A stretch of 64,000 nucleotides of DNA from Takifugu bimaculatus (GCA_004026145.2 CP034986.1:16965304-17029303); one strand, 5' to 3'. Counted from the first letter of the stretch, positions 47,230 to 59,049 are shown. Notes: a model not told the origin generated them from the sequence alone. Made by a program: numbers and translations.

Positions 47230-49320
47230 CATTAAAAAAAGCAAAATTGTGGACTTCTTCCTTTGTAAAAACTTTATTAATTGTTCAGTAATCCGTTTTA
47301 CCAGAATGAAATCATATTCAGGCTAATATTTCTATACTAAGTCTTGCTTTGTAACAGGCAAACAATACAAAGTCTGCCAATATGTAAATGATTTCCATCC
47401 AAAAAACTGGCTAACCTGGAAATTAATTACTTTTTTTTAAATTACAGTTTCATTGTCCTTGTGACGGTCTGCATTCTCTCCTCTCTTCTCCTCTCCTCAC
47501 ATTCAATACCCAAGAAAGACAAAGCAAGAAAATCATTTTACATCAAGTCACTTACAAACTAAACAAACAAAAAAGAAGATACCAAAAGTGTGTAAATGAG
47601 GAGACTGTTTAACAAGGATTCAAGACTTGAGACTTGAGTGCTCAGCTGGAGTCTGAGGAGTTTTACCGAACATGGTCACGAAACACACACAGCAAATATT
47701 TCATTGTATTAGTGGAGCACATTTGCAGAGTGACTATACAGAAATAACATCTGCATGGCATCACTAGATTTGTGACAAATACTATTAGATTAGAAAGAAT
47801 ATCCTCAGAATCCTCTGAATTGGTGTTATTTAGATAATATAGTTCATGGATATCTGATATTCAACCAAAAATATATAAAAATCCTTTGCTTTCATTCTTA
47901 TTCATTGTATTGTGAAGTTTATACACTGTAAATAGATCAATAATTCAATATACCATTTATATCCATTGAGTGTTTACACATTTTTCCCACTAGCACTGAA
48001 AGGTTTTTATGGTTGTTCTCTGTAAGGACATGAAAGATTACATTTTTAAGTTCTTATTTTAGGCACGTTTGTTGATAGCCTTGACCTTTATTTAGATGAT
48101 AGTCAGATCACAGTTTCTGAAAATTCACTGCAGAAAACCATACACACATACACATTCAAGAAAAGTATGGTTTTAATAAAGTTAATATCAGGAGCAAATC
48201 TTGGACTTTATTTATCAGTAAATTAAACATTGTTCCATAGGTCAAATCCAGGTTTGTTTGAACACCCTGTCCCACTGTAGACATTGAAATTATGATACCA
48301 TGAACTCAGCTGTCCTGACTCTGAGGACTTCTAACCATAAATAGCCAGATAGGACTGAGTGTGGAGAGGGTTTTGTCCACCAGAAGCAGCTTACTAGAGA
48401 ACTAGCCTTCCAAGTCTCTGAAAGTCCACTAATCACCCCCATATCTATCCTACATGTTTCAAAAGGCAAGGGTCTCTTTCCATTTTTTTCTTTTACAGTT
48501 CTTGTCTCTGAATCCTGCTTGTCTGCATATTTTTGTTTTATGACACTCATTTGGTGTTTGTGTTCCTTTCATTAAACAGGTGAAACTGATAAACAATAAA
48601 ACTGCTTTGTTCAGTTTAGTTAAAATTACAGAATTTTACATTTTTGTCTAACGCTCAGTCGTCATCTATTTTAAATATGTAGACAAAGTAGGTTGAACAA
48701 GTAGTGTAAAATCAATGACATCACTGCATAATTTTAGGTTTCCCAAATTAAGCTGTAATGTATTCACTTTTACAAATGGCATGACATTTCAAGTTAGCTT
48801 TACCTCAAAGGAGCTGCAAGCCAGTAAAAACCAGCCTCGAGTGGACCGTATGGCAAATATCTAACTCTTATTTTTAGTATGAGGAATTTATTTTTCACAT
48901 CTGGCTCAGGCACTTCCCTTCTCCGATCATGACCAAATAAAGTGTTCAAACTCCATGTGTCTGCTTCCTTCCCTTTGTTTATATGACCCTTGCCTGCTGT
49001 GTGTCTGTTGCACATAAATGAGCAAGACTTTGCTGGTGCAATGTTTTACAGATGAAGGATTATATAACATTTTCTGACGATAATCTGATAGAGTTTATGC
49101 TGGCTGCCTAAAACACCTTTATTCTTAAATAATTGCAGAAAAATTCAAAACCAGCTTCAGCAAATATATAAAAATCTCAACTATTTTACAAAATCACACA
49201 GATTATTCGCACTGGCAGAGCTATGTTGGTTCTCAGTGCAGAATTAAATAGTAACAATCTACTGTGGAGGCATTTGATCACTATCTGTATCTCTCTATCA
49301 CTACTAACTTGAGTGATTGC
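47230..49320. other. Unassigned stretch upstream of cnn1
   Basis: No convincing gene. An AATAAAGTG signal at about 48937, followed by C/T-rich DNA, is LTR-like, but no ends were found. Confidence 0.45.
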
Positions 49321-49779
49321 TTGATGAGGTAGCAGATTATGGACTATCATTCCAGTCAGAGAATCAAGGTGTTTCTGGAGAAAGATGCGGATGGATCTAG
49401 CTTTGTTTTATGTTTCATTTCCAAATTTAGATTGGTAGGAAGCTTACAGCGTTACAGGTTACAGTGGTGATGAGTTCATCGTTGCTATCAATGGCTGCCT
49501 ACAGGTGTGTATATGCACTATAGCTGTGGGATAATATATTGTATGTATATACAGCTGTAACTAAAGTTACAGTCATGAATAAAGGGTAGTTGCTTGTGGA
49601 TCAAATTGCTTTGTTTGATTGATCAAGGAATGTGGTCATGAGGGCCCTTGATCTGTGTCGCCTTTAGTCCTCCCCCTTGGGGGGGTGAAATCGCTGGTCC
49701 TCAACCATTAGGGCTTTCATACAGTGGCCATTGACTGTCTTGAGGACATTTGACCTTTGAAGGGAAGCCTGATGATCCT

Positions 49780-49990
49780 CTGTGTCGATTTCGGGTAACA
49801 GAATGAGTCGTGTGACAGGTTTTGTAAGTTTTGTCTTTAATCTTGACGGTGGCTGTTTGAACCCGTCTGTCTGCTCCCGAGTGGGTGTCTCCGCCCACTG
49901 GCCAGACTGCTCACGGAAGCTGTGGGTCAACTATCAGAACCACCTTGTCCAGAGCAAGCTGGTTACTCCTGGCCTGCCATTTTGACCAGT
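49780..49990 (-). pseudogene. BEL/Pao integrase C-terminal remnant
   Basis: Reading the minus strand across two frames gives LDKVVLIVDPQLP, WPVGGDTHSGADRRVQTATV and KDKTYKT, the typical end of BEL/Pao polyproteins. A purine-rich tract (about 49668-49682) follows, as before a 3' LTR. A frameshift lies near 49925. Confidence 0.55.
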
Positions 49991-50549
49991 CTTATAGACT
50001 TGGCAAGTATTGTTGGATGAAGATCAACCAGAAGTTGTCAGCTAGTAGAACTCCCAAGATCATTGTTGGGGTTGCACCGGTATATGACCTACAAGGAACT
50101 CGGCCCTGTTCAAGTTGAGTAAACAAAGAAAAATTGTTCTTTTCTAACTTTTTTTTTCATTTTTTGGCCACTCAATGGTTCAGATAACAGTATTGGGGGC
50201 CTTAAAACTATAATCTTTGTATTTGAATTTTGATTGTTTTCGAGAGAATACCCACAGGTAGCTGAGTCCTAGATGGTGGTGTGGTGATACAACAGTGAAT
50301 TAGCATACTGGCTTTCTTTGGCTATTCATGCATTTTTGTTCTTTTGTTGGCCAATCAGCTGCACGTTGAAAAGAATCGCATGCTACTTAAGCAACAACTC
50401 ATGTATTTAAAGTAGGCTAGTAAACAAATTAAATCAAGATGGACCAGGAAAAATGTAACAAACCAGAAGCTATAGCTAAGTTAACAATTGAAGATGGACA
50501 CGTGTGTGAGGGTTTGTATGGGAGACCTTGTGTGCTCTTGGGTCATGAC

Positions 50550-51041
50550 CAGATGCTTTCAGGGGTGTGGGTGTTGTGGTTTGGTTTCTGGTCGGCACTC
50601 GGACTTCTCACCTCCTCCCCTACCTGCAGGAACGGCATCCAGGGGCGGGCCGGTCTCTGAAGAGCGCTGAGCCTCCAGCGCACCTGCAGCTCGTTAAGCC
50701 TAAATCAGCGCCTACTTAAGTCCTCCCCTCTTTGCCTCCGGTGCCGGATTGTTGTTCGTGTTTTTGAACCTAGCTCCAGCTCCCCTCTTCTAGCCCTTCA
50801 CCTCATTTATTCTTTCGTTTGGGTAAGGTTTTCCAGTGCTTAGTCACCTCTTTCAGTTGTTTCTTTGCTCAACGTTTTTTTCCCATTTCGATGGTGACTT
50901 TTCATTTGCCTTTTCTGTTGTTACTTTCTCAGGGTTTTCGTTGTTACTTGGTTCGATAATTTTTTGGATGTTTTGTCAATAAAGAACCTTTCTATTTTCA
51001 CTCTGCATCTGGGTCCTGGCCTCCTTAACTGTTCCGTAACA
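50550..51041 (+). repeat. 5' LTR of a Ty3/gypsy element
   Basis: The right end is set by comparison with the 3' LTR: both finish TGGCCTCCTTAACTGTTCCG then TAACA. AATAAAG at about 50980 is the likely polyadenylation signal. The left end is uncertain because the 3' LTR lacks the matching part. TGTGGGTGTTGTGG near 50566 is a candidate start. Confidence 0.6.
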
Positions 51042-51057
51042 GAACAATCCGGCCAAC

Positions 51058-51531
51058 ATGGACCCAGCAGAGTCAGATTTTTTGAGGAGAGAGCTCTCCA
51101 CGCAAGCAGCACGAGTGAAACAGGCTGAGTCGTCTCTGCGCCAAATGTCGGAGCCAATGCAGCGAATCACGGCCTGCGTCTCCCAACTCGGCAGACAGCT
51201 GGTGGCTCTGGATGAACGACTTCCCCGCACCCCAAACATCGCTGCGTCAGGTCCAGCTGACGGCTCGCCGATCAACCCAGCTCCACAGCCACGAGAGCCC
51301 TATATCCCTATACCAGGCAGGTACTCAGGAGATTTAGGGACATGCTCCCAGTTTCTGCACCAGTGCCAGTTAGTGTTCGCTCAGCAACCTCTCACTTATT
51401 CCACCCCGCAAGCTAAAATAGCCTTCGTTATGAGTTTACTTACCGGACAGGCCACCGCCTGGTCCGTAGCTATCTCCACACAACATCAGGAGCTAATGAA
51501 CGATTACACCAGGTTCATAGAGAAGATGAAA
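51058..51531 (+). pseudogene. gag-like frame of the gypsy element
   Basis: 158 codons starting MDPAESDFLRRELSTQAARV, with a gag-type retrotransposon motif (PIPGRYSGD...FLHQCQLVFAQQP, KIAFVMSLLTGQATAWS). The ATG is only 16 nt after the LTR end. The frame stops at 51532, and gag continues at 51600-51760 (LKGMAGELKDELAVRD) in another frame, so it is broken. Confidence 0.75.
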
Positions 51532-51642
51532 TAGGTTTTTGATCACCTAGTAAAGGGAAGGCAGGCTGTAAACTAGCTGCTAGACCTACAACAAGGTAAT
51601 TCTTCTGCTTCTGATTACGCCGTAAACTTCTGCATTTTAGCG

Positions 51643-52278
51643 GTGGAGAGTGGGTGGGGAGATTCAGCTTTGCAGGCCATTTTTCTCAAAGGGATGGCAG
51701 GGGAGCTAAAGGATGAATTAGCGGTTCGGGATGAGTGCAATTCTCTCAACTCCCTCATCGACCATCCACCAGCTGTAGGAGGGGCTAAGTTGAGCAGTAT
51801 CTCTTCCTCCTCCGCGTCGAGGGTCCAAATTCAAGGTACAATCTATCTCCATGAACACTCAGTTCCTACTAAAGTGCTAGTAGATTCCGGTGTCAATGAA
51901 AATTTCATTGACTCAGACTTTGTTAACTCTCATGGCATCCCCACCTATGAATTGGCGACCCCAAAAGAGGTGCACTCAGTTGATGGCAAGCTACTAGCGC
52001 TAGTAACGTGCAAAACGGAACCCCTGAAATTAATTCTCTCCAGCAACCACCATGAACACTTGGAGCTGTATGTCATTACCACTCCTCTGAACTTCGTCAT
52101 TCTGGGAATCCCATGGCTTAAGCTCCACAACCCTCACGTAGATTGGTTCACAGCCACCATCCGCAACTGGAGTAACCATTGCCACGCCCACTGCCTTAAG
52201 TCAGCTCTGCCAGCCAGATCCACAGTCTCCAGCACCCGAGGAGATAAATTAAACCAGAGTTCCTCCAGACTGCCATGA
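51643..52278 (+). pseudogene. gag end and protease of the gypsy element
   Basis: After the gag end, the frame reaches an aspartic protease: VLVDSGVNENFID has the DSG catalytic triad, and FVILGIPWLKLHNPHVDW is the conserved end. Between gag and protease the usual zinc knuckle is missing. Confidence 0.7.
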
Positions 52279-52345
52279 CCTGCAGCAGGTAAAGCCTCTG
52301 CCTCCTCGTTTCCCCCCCCACAGACCTTATGACTGCTCCATAGAT

Positions 52346-53350
52346 TTGCTTCCTGGCGCCACTCTCCCCACCAAGAGACTTTTTCACCTGGCCAAGCCAG
52401 AGCGGGAGGCCATGGAAAAATACATCACAGAGTCAGTGGCAGCTGGTCTCATTCGCCCCTCCTCGTCTCCCGTAGGGGCCGGTTTCTTCTTTCTGGAAAA
52501 GAAAGACAAATCCTTGTGCCCATGTATCGAGTATACAGGACTGAATGACATCACTGTAAAAAACAAGTACTCCCTCTGATCGACTCCGCCTTCAGCCCCC
52601 TGCACACAGCTACGGTGTTCACTGAATTAGACTTGAGGAACGCCTACCATCTCATCAGAATCAGGGAGGGGGGTGAGTGGAAAACAGCATTCAACACCCC
52701 ATTAGGCCATTTTGAATATTTTGTGACGGGTGCAGTTTGGACCCAAAAGCCGCACTCTGAAATGCTGGGACCGTTGGTAATGACTTTTATTTGTACACAG
52801 GCAAACAGGAACTCAGGCAGACAAGGAAGCACAGGAAACAGTCCGTTCTTCAGGCTCAGGGCCCATACAAAGTCTGTGGGTCTTAGGCTCGGGGATTGGG
52901 TTGAGCAGAGCCGGAATGCGGAACCGAGGGGGAGGACGTGAACCCTCGGTACCGTACAGTCCCGTTTACAGCGGGCAGGAGTGACAGAAAGGAGCTTACA
53001 GGAGATGAGGCCGATGATGTAGCAGAGCAGACTGGGGATGAACAACAGCGAAGTTGGGGCCACGCAGAGAAGTCAGGACCAGGTGAGCAGAGAGGAACTA
53101 GAAACACTGAGGCAGAAGTCATGGTCAGGGACGGAAGGCTGGTGAGTTTACCGGGAGACAGGCGGTGCAGGCAGGTCAGAGGCAAACAGGTTCGGCAACA
53201 GGAGGTCAGGCAGATAAGTGCTGGAGAGTTTTACATGGAGTTTTGCATGGGGTTGTAACATCTTTAGTGATGCCCTTTGGATTAACTAATGCTCCTGCTG
53301 TGTTTCAATGTTTGGTCAACAACGTGGTCAACGTTTGTGGTCGAGGTTGA
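52346..53350 (+). pseudogene. gypsy reverse transcriptase, interrupted and deleted
   Basis: 52346-52579 reads the RT start (FHLAKPEREAMEKYI, SSPVGAGFFFLEKKDKSL). 52615-52725 has TELDLRNAYHLIRI (first catalytic Asp) and FNTPLGHFEYFV. The motif is then split by the insert at 52722-53260 and resumes at 53263 with VMPFGLTNAPAVFQ. Sequence jumps from NNVVN to FVVEVDA of the RNase H region, so the block with the YxDD active site is missing. Confidence 0.8.
52722..53260. mobile_element. 539-bp insert with TG...CA ends inside the gypsy RT
   Basis: It starts TGTGACGGGTGCAGTTTGGA and ends GGTTGTAACA. Flanks TATTT (left) and TCTTT (right) look like a diverged 5-bp duplication. TTTGGACCCAAAAG near the left end resembles a tRNA-primed start of another LTR element family. 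No coding frame was recognised. Family unknown. Confidence 0.55.
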
Positions 53351-53963
53351 TGCCTTGGACTCCAGGGTAGGGGCCGTCCTCTCCTAGTGCCATCCCACCG
53401 ACAACAAGCTTCACCCCTGCGCCTTCTTCTTGCGCCGTCTCTCTCCAGCGGAATCAAACTACGACGTGGGGAACTGGGAACTCCTAGCGGTGGTCCTGGC
53501 TCTGCAGGAGTGGAGGCACTGGCTGGAGGGAGAGACTCAACCTTTCATCGTGTGGACGTACCACAAAAACCTCGCCTACCTGCGCACCGCTCACTGCCTG
53601 AACTTCCGACAGGCCCTCTGGGCCTTGTTTCTAGGCAGGTTCCGTTTTACCATCACCTACCGCCCCAGCTCACGGACCACGAAGCCAGATGCACTTTCCC
53701 GCCAGTTCTCCTCAGAGGAGAGGGAGCCCTCCAAGGAGACCATTCTAGATCCAGGGTGTGTGTTGGGCGAGGTCCACTGGCTGGTTGAGGTGGAAGTTCA
53801 GGAAGCTCTCCAGGGACAGACGGTCCCAGATGGACGCCGGCTGTTTGTCCTGCAGTCCGCCCGGTCGTCAGTGCTCTCATGGGGGCACACCTCCCGGATA
53901 GCCTGCCATCCAGGAGTCCACTGCACAATGGCCCTCATCCAGCAGCGCTTCTGGTGGCTATAA
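53342..53963 (+). pseudogene. gypsy RNase H and integrase zinc region
   Basis: RNase H blocks: FVVEVDALDSRVGAVLS, FLRRLSPAESNYDVGNWELL and WRHWLEGETQPFIVWTYHKN, with Tyr where family members usually have Asp (WTDHKN). FRFTITYRPSSRTTKPDALS follows. HPGVHCTMALIQQRFWW (53900-53960) begins the integrase HHCC zinc domain. An in-frame stop is seen near 53387 and another at 53961. Confidence 0.75.
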
Positions 53964-54930
53964 ATGGCAGCGGACGTCCGGACCTTTGTTGCTGCGTGCA
54001 CAGTGTGCACGCGCAGCAAGTCCTCACACAGGCCCACCGCAGGACTCCTGCAGCCATTACCCATTCCCCCTTGTCCCTGGTCCTACATCGCTTTGGACTT
54101 CATTACCGGTCTGCCCCCCTCTGAAGGTAACAACACTGTACTGACAGTGGTCGATCTCTTCTCCAAAGCGGTACATTTTCTTCCCCTCCCTAAACTTCCC
54201 ACCGCCTTGGAGACGGCAAACCTCCTGGTACAGCATGTTTTCTGACTACATGGAATCCCTCAGGATATCGTGTCCGACCGCGGACCCCAGTTCACCTCAC
54301 AGGTGTGGAAGGTGTTCTGCCGGGCCCTGGGAACCACCTCCAGCCTCACTTCAGATTACCATCCTCAGTGCTATGGGCAGATTGAACGAGCGAACAGAGT
54401 TTGGAGTCCTCTCTGCGCTGTGTGGCCTCCCACCTCCCATCCTCCTGGGCCTCGCACCTACCCTGGGTAGAATACGCCCACAACTCCCTCATCAGCTCAG
54501 CTACCAATCTGTCACAGTTTATGGTTAACCATGGTTACCAACCTCCATTGTTCCCTAGCCAGGAATCCGACACGGCGGTACCCTCTGTCCACGCCCAGTT
54601 CCGCCGGATCAGACGAGTGTGGCGGGAGACCCTGGGCCGCACTGGGAATGATGGCGGAGCGCAACCGATGTCTGGCGGACCGCCGCCGAGCACCAGCACC
54701 CAACTACCAGGTGGGCCAGCAAGTGTGGCTCTCATCCCATGACCCCCCCCCCCCACGTCTTATTGAAGGCCATCCAGCCTACACGGTCAACAGGATTCTG
54801 GACGTACGTAGGCGAGGGAGGGGGTTCCAGTACTTGGTCGACTGGGAGAGGTACGGCCCGAAGGAGCGCTCCTGGATTGAGCACTCCCTCATCCTTGACC
54901 CGCAACTGCTGCGGGACTTTTATCGAAGGT
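53964..54930 (+). pseudogene. gypsy integrase core and chromodomain
   Basis: CTVCTRSKSSH closes the zinc domain. LDFITGLPPSEGNN and VSDRGPQFTSQVWK give the first two integrase Asp residues, and GQIERANRV holds the Glu. Frames switch at about 54245, 54400 and 54530. The C-terminus at about 54775-54925 is a chromodomain (YTVNRILDVRRRGRGFQYLV, DWERYGPKERSW), placing the element among chromoviruses. Confidence 0.8.
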
Positions 54931-54935
54931 TCCCG

Positions 54936-55079
54936 GTTTCGTTCGCCTTTTCTGTTGTTACTTTCTCGGCGTTTTCGTTGTTACTTGGTTTGATCATTTT
55001 TGGGGATATTTTGTCAATAAGGAACCTTTCTGTTTGCACTCTGCATCTGGGTCCTGGCCTCCTTAACTGTTCCGTAACA
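54936..55079 (+). repeat. Truncated 3' LTR of the gypsy element
   Basis: 144 bp matches the last part of the 5' LTR (CTTTTCTGTTGTTACTTTCT onward). It lies immediately after the chromodomain, with the 5' portion of the LTR absent. Confidence 0.8.
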
Positions 55080-55654
55080 GTGGGACTCCATGACTTGAGA
55101 TCCTTTCATCTGCAGCTGAAAGTGGCACATGCCTCCTTCACCTTCGGCATGGGGTGGAGTATTATTGTTAGTAACCTTTATTTGACCAGATAAAATCCAT
55201 TGAGATCAGATGCTCTTTCACAAGGGTGACCAGGCAAAGAGGTCAGCAGCACATGTCATAGGAAAAGTTACAAGAAAGTGATAGTATGGTTTAAAACAAA
55301 GATGCAATGTTGTCTTCTGGCTCTGGAGGATGGTGGGACTTCGGGTTGCCTCTATTGTAAATCCTTCAGGCTGAGAAGGTGTGGCTGACCAGTATGAGGG
55401 AGTGAGGAAAAAATTAATAAAAAAAAGACTGAAAAAGAAGACTGTCAGGAAGCTACCCCCCATACACATTAGACACCTAGGGCTTTCTTCACTTCAGCAT
55501 ATAAATACAGGTATTTGCAAACACACAGGTGCAAACACAAACATATTCACACTCTAGGGTTATAACCACTTTATTTATACATGCATAAATATAAATAAAT
55601 AAATGCATACTTTCATACATACACACACACACATATACAAAAAAAATAATCTCA

Positions 55655-55884
55655 TCATTGCCCTCCTGAGCGGTGCCTCCTTCAGACTCAGGTCTTCTAC
55701 CAGAGGCCTGGGAGTTTGAGGGTTCTGCGAAAGATTTTAGCTGTTAGGACTGCGCTCTTCTGAACAGAGATCTCTGATGTTGTTCTTGGTATCTGTTGGA
55801 GCCATCTATTCAGCTTAGGGGTTACTGCCCCTAGTGTCCCAATCACTACTGGGACCACTGTTGCCTTCACACCATGTGCTTGCT
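55655..55884 (-). mobile_element. R4/Rex6-type LINE 3' fragment
   Basis: On the minus strand this matches 1200-1430 of the left-edge LINE (GTGGTCCCAGTAGTGATTGG, GACACTAGGGGCAGTAACCC). Only the last 230 bp remain. CA/TA-rich DNA adjoins its 3' end. Confidence 0.8.
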
Positions 55885-55888
55885 GATC

Positions 55889-56370
55889 TTAGCCACTATG
55901 CTGCCTGATAGGAGCTTCCATGTGGTGCTGAGGCAATACCCTACTGTATGAAGAGGGAACACCGTGGACATGAGCTAACTGGTATCTATCTGATAAATAC
56001 GATCTAAAGCAGTCTAGTGCTGTCCCTTTAATCCCAATCATATGCTCCAGTCTCTGTAACAGGATGCTGTGAACAACTGTATCAAAAGCAGCACTGAGGT
56101 CCAGCAGAACCAGCATAGAAACCAGTCCATGATTGAAGCTATAAGAAAATAATTAGTAACTTTAAGAAGTCCTGTTTCTGTGCTGTGGTGAGCTCTAAAG
56201 CCCGGAGCCCAACCAGAAGCCATCTCTCCCACAGCAGTAAGTTCCTCCAAGGACATGTTAGCATCCAGGGTAGACCAGTCCCTCTGGCTCAACCGAGTAA
56301 GTCTCTGCAGTAGCGCGCCCTCGATGCTACAAACCTCTTGAAGTGGGGATTTCCTTGTGTTCATGATCAG
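55889..56370 (-). pseudogene. Joined L1-like and L2-like LINE fragments
   Basis: 56340-56215 reads RLTRLSQRDWSTLDANMSLE and ELTAVGEMASGWAPG, an L1/Tx1-type start of reverse transcriptase. From about 56210 it switches to L2 RT (FRAHHSTETGLLKVTN, LDLSAAFDTV, DCFRSYLSDRYQLAHVHGV) with frameshifts. It abuts the R4 fragment at 55884. Confidence 0.65.
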
Positions 56371-57230
56371 AAAAAGGCTTCTCTTTGTTTTTTTTTAAAA
56401 ACAACAGGTGCAGAATTCATTAGTGCTTCTGAAATACCGGTAGTCAGCCCCTGCCACTATTTGATCAGCACCTGGCATTAATGACTTCCAACACTGTTCT
56501 GTATCCATTGTTATCATATCTCATACATCGTTGAGACAGTTGTTTACAGATATGTCTTTATCAATCACTCATTATGACATTTGCCATTATGACATTTGCC
56601 ATCATTAGAGCAGAGACTCTCTTTGTCCCGTAGACTTCATGTCTCAAGGTCTTCTCTTAATATAACAGATTACATTGTTCATTTTCTTATAAGCTAATTA
56701 AAAAATAACTCCCTCTAAGCCAAGGAAAAACACACATTTCCCCCCCTTTCATGATATATTATCACAAAAAGGCATTCCATGTTATCTTATTGATTCTCTA
56801 GCCATGCAGAGTCAAATCAATCATGTCAAGATAACCATCTGCACAAATTCAATAATCAAAAGATGTAAAATGTCCTTTACCTACAAAGACTATTCCATGC
56901 GTATCATGTTGTCATAATACCAATAGTTGACCTCACACTGGTCCAACATTCTACTTAATAGCACAAGCATTATTTTTCGGACTGAACATACATTGGTCAT
57001 ACTTGCATGCACTAAATATCAACCTTGTCTAATCTATTAAATATCATTCCGTTGTTGTGTTCACTAAAACAGAAGGCACAGGATATAAGTTGGTTACATA
57101 TTGTAAAAAAACAAAAAAACAAAACCGAATATATAAAATCTTGGTCGAAAAGCACTCACTTATGATGTATGATTCCAGGTAGTTTTTGTAATTAACCTGT
57201 ATTCCAGTTTAACCAGTGATGAGATGACAA
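56371..57230. other. Unassigned stretch
   Basis: AT-rich, no supported frame. A short tandem ATTATGACATTTGCC pair lies near 56570-56602. Confidence 0.5.
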
Positions 57231-57231
57231 T

Positions 57232-57567
57232 TCAGTGGCCATGACCAGTCCAGTAATTTTTGGTGTTTGTTAGCTTCTTGATGAATGGGACAGAGCTGGT
57301 TGTAGAGCTTCTTGTTCTGGCGGGTTTTCTCTCTCTATACCTCTTGTTAGCTTCTGCTTGCCTCACACCTGTATGTACTATCTTGAGTAACTCAATACGT
57401 CCTTGAGGTAGGGACCTAAAAATGTACTCTTCTTTGGGCAGTTTAACAAACTGCTCAAAGGTCAATTTGATGCGGGCGTTACCTGGCTGCTGTGAGGAAC
57501 TTGGTCTAGGAGCTTGTTTCACTGAGGCATTAAGTTGACCGTTGGAGTCATTCACATTCAATCTCAC
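57232..57567 (-). other. Unidentified 111-codon frame
   Basis: A basic protein frame without an ATG start (opens at GTG) with FEQFVKLPKEEYIFRSLPQG and a K/R-rich C-terminus (NKRYRERKPARTRSS). No family recognised. It could be a retroelement nucleocapsid-type piece. It lies back to back with the plus-strand frames starting near 57590. Confidence 0.35.
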
Positions 57568-57589
57568 TTGGGAGCATAGCCAAAGATGG

Positions 57590-58378
57590 AACTAGAATGT
57601 GGTAAAGCGTGTTGAGATCAGGGAGAATTTTCTACCTATCCCCGGTCTGTGGAAGAACAGTGGAAGTGGACACTTGATCGGGTTGTGAGTGGCATGAAAG
57701 AAGAGGACAGGGAGAGAGAGAATTGGATGCAATAAAAAAGTTGTGGAAGGAAGCTCAGAAGCAAAAAATACTTACCCCTCCAGAGGTGAAGGTTAATTTA
57801 GCTGAAGCGTTGTGTAATTGGGAGTCAGAAATTCACACCATATTACAAGATCATCTGGATAATCCAAAATTAGGTTTTATAGCAGGAAAATCATGGCAAA
57901 AACAGGGTAAGGAGTTAGAAGATAAGCGTCGAAGGATACATGTGCCCGTGGCATGTGCGGCAGTGCACAATTGCAGATCCAGGGGGGTCACACGAGTGCC
58001 CAATTTAGAGAAGCCTCCACTAGAAGATCCAAACCAGACACTGACACTTAAACACCACTCTTTATCCATCATTACCTACTACCTCTTCCCCACCGCCATA
58101 TCAATTGTAGTTTTGACTATAAACAGTGGTCAGTTAGATGTGGACAGAGATGAAGAAATGCAGGAGTTACGTGAGACACTGTGGGAATTTCGGAGACATA
58201 TATGATAATGAGGTGTATCAGGATGCGTTTAGAGAAGAGTTACAGAGTTACAGGGAAATTTCTGGATGTTTACATCAATGTGTTTGTTTGTTGGGCCTGA
58301 GGGTGTGGCTGTGCAGGTTGACTTTACTGCTGAACAAAATGAGTGGCATGAGAGTGAAGAGAATTATTTTATCTTGTT
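57590..58378 (+). other. Unidentified retroelement-like frames
   Basis: Three overlapping plus frames read as one broken protein. The first, about 57590-57745, contains STYPRSVEEQWKWTLDRVVS. 57723-58205 has DAIKKLWKEAQKQKILTPPE and WQKQGKELEDKRRRI. 58138-58378 has FREELQSYREISGCLHQCVC and a hydrophobic end. It stops just before an LTR-like segment, after a purine-rich GAGAGTGAAGAGAA. It may be gag or the end of env of an unrecognised retroelement. Confidence 0.35.
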
Positions 58379-58986
58379 AGCATCTTTTATCTTATTAGCA
58401 TGCGTTATACTATATGTTTTTGTTTTATGTTACAGTTAGTTTAGAAGTTAGGAATACTATATACTCTTTAGTAGGAATACACATAAGCAAGTCAGTTGAC
58501 CCTTCTTTGACATGAATACTGCTTAGACAGTTGGAGCCAGGCAGACAGGAAATGGTAGACCCTCATCGTAAAATATGACAGCATAATTTACTGGTGATTG
58601 ATAAGTTCCTGGACAGGAATAAGACCTCTGACCTGGCCATCTGAGAAGACAATGGAGAAGGACTGCACCAACACCAAATGAGGCAGGAAGAAGAAGATGA
58701 AGTCACCCAAGAAGAAGGACTGGATTGGACTGAATTAGCATCAATAATTACATATGTCTTTCTATATAAACTGGGCCAAGGGATAGTTAGGTGGTCAGAC
58801 TTCATGCCCTGACAATTGACTTTGTTGTTGGTAGGGTTATGAACTGGCCCGGAGCTCTGTAATATTTGTATCTTGAATTGATTCTGTTTGCTAAATACAT
58901 TTTGAAATTGACATTTGTTTACTTGAAGTCTTCATTTAAAGAACACGCTGATTGGCAGTGACACACGAGAGGTATTGCAATCCAAC
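58376..58986 (+). repeat. LTR-like segment
   Basis: Starts TGTTAG and ends CCAACA. TATATAAACTGGGCC at about 58762 is a TATA box, and AATACA at about 58893 a possible weak polyadenylation signal. A similar ATTGCAATCCAACA / ATTGCGATCCAACA pair brackets 58975-59045, so the exact end is ambiguous. Confidence 0.4.
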
Positions 58987-59049
58987 AAGAGACTGTAAAG
59001 ATAATGTTGTCATTTCTGGGTCTTGCGGGTATTGCGATCCAACAGTACT

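Noticed and set aside
48290..49015. LTR-like and short minus frames upstream of cnn1
   Set aside because: An AATAAA-type signal is present but neither TG...CA ends nor duplicated flanks could be located.
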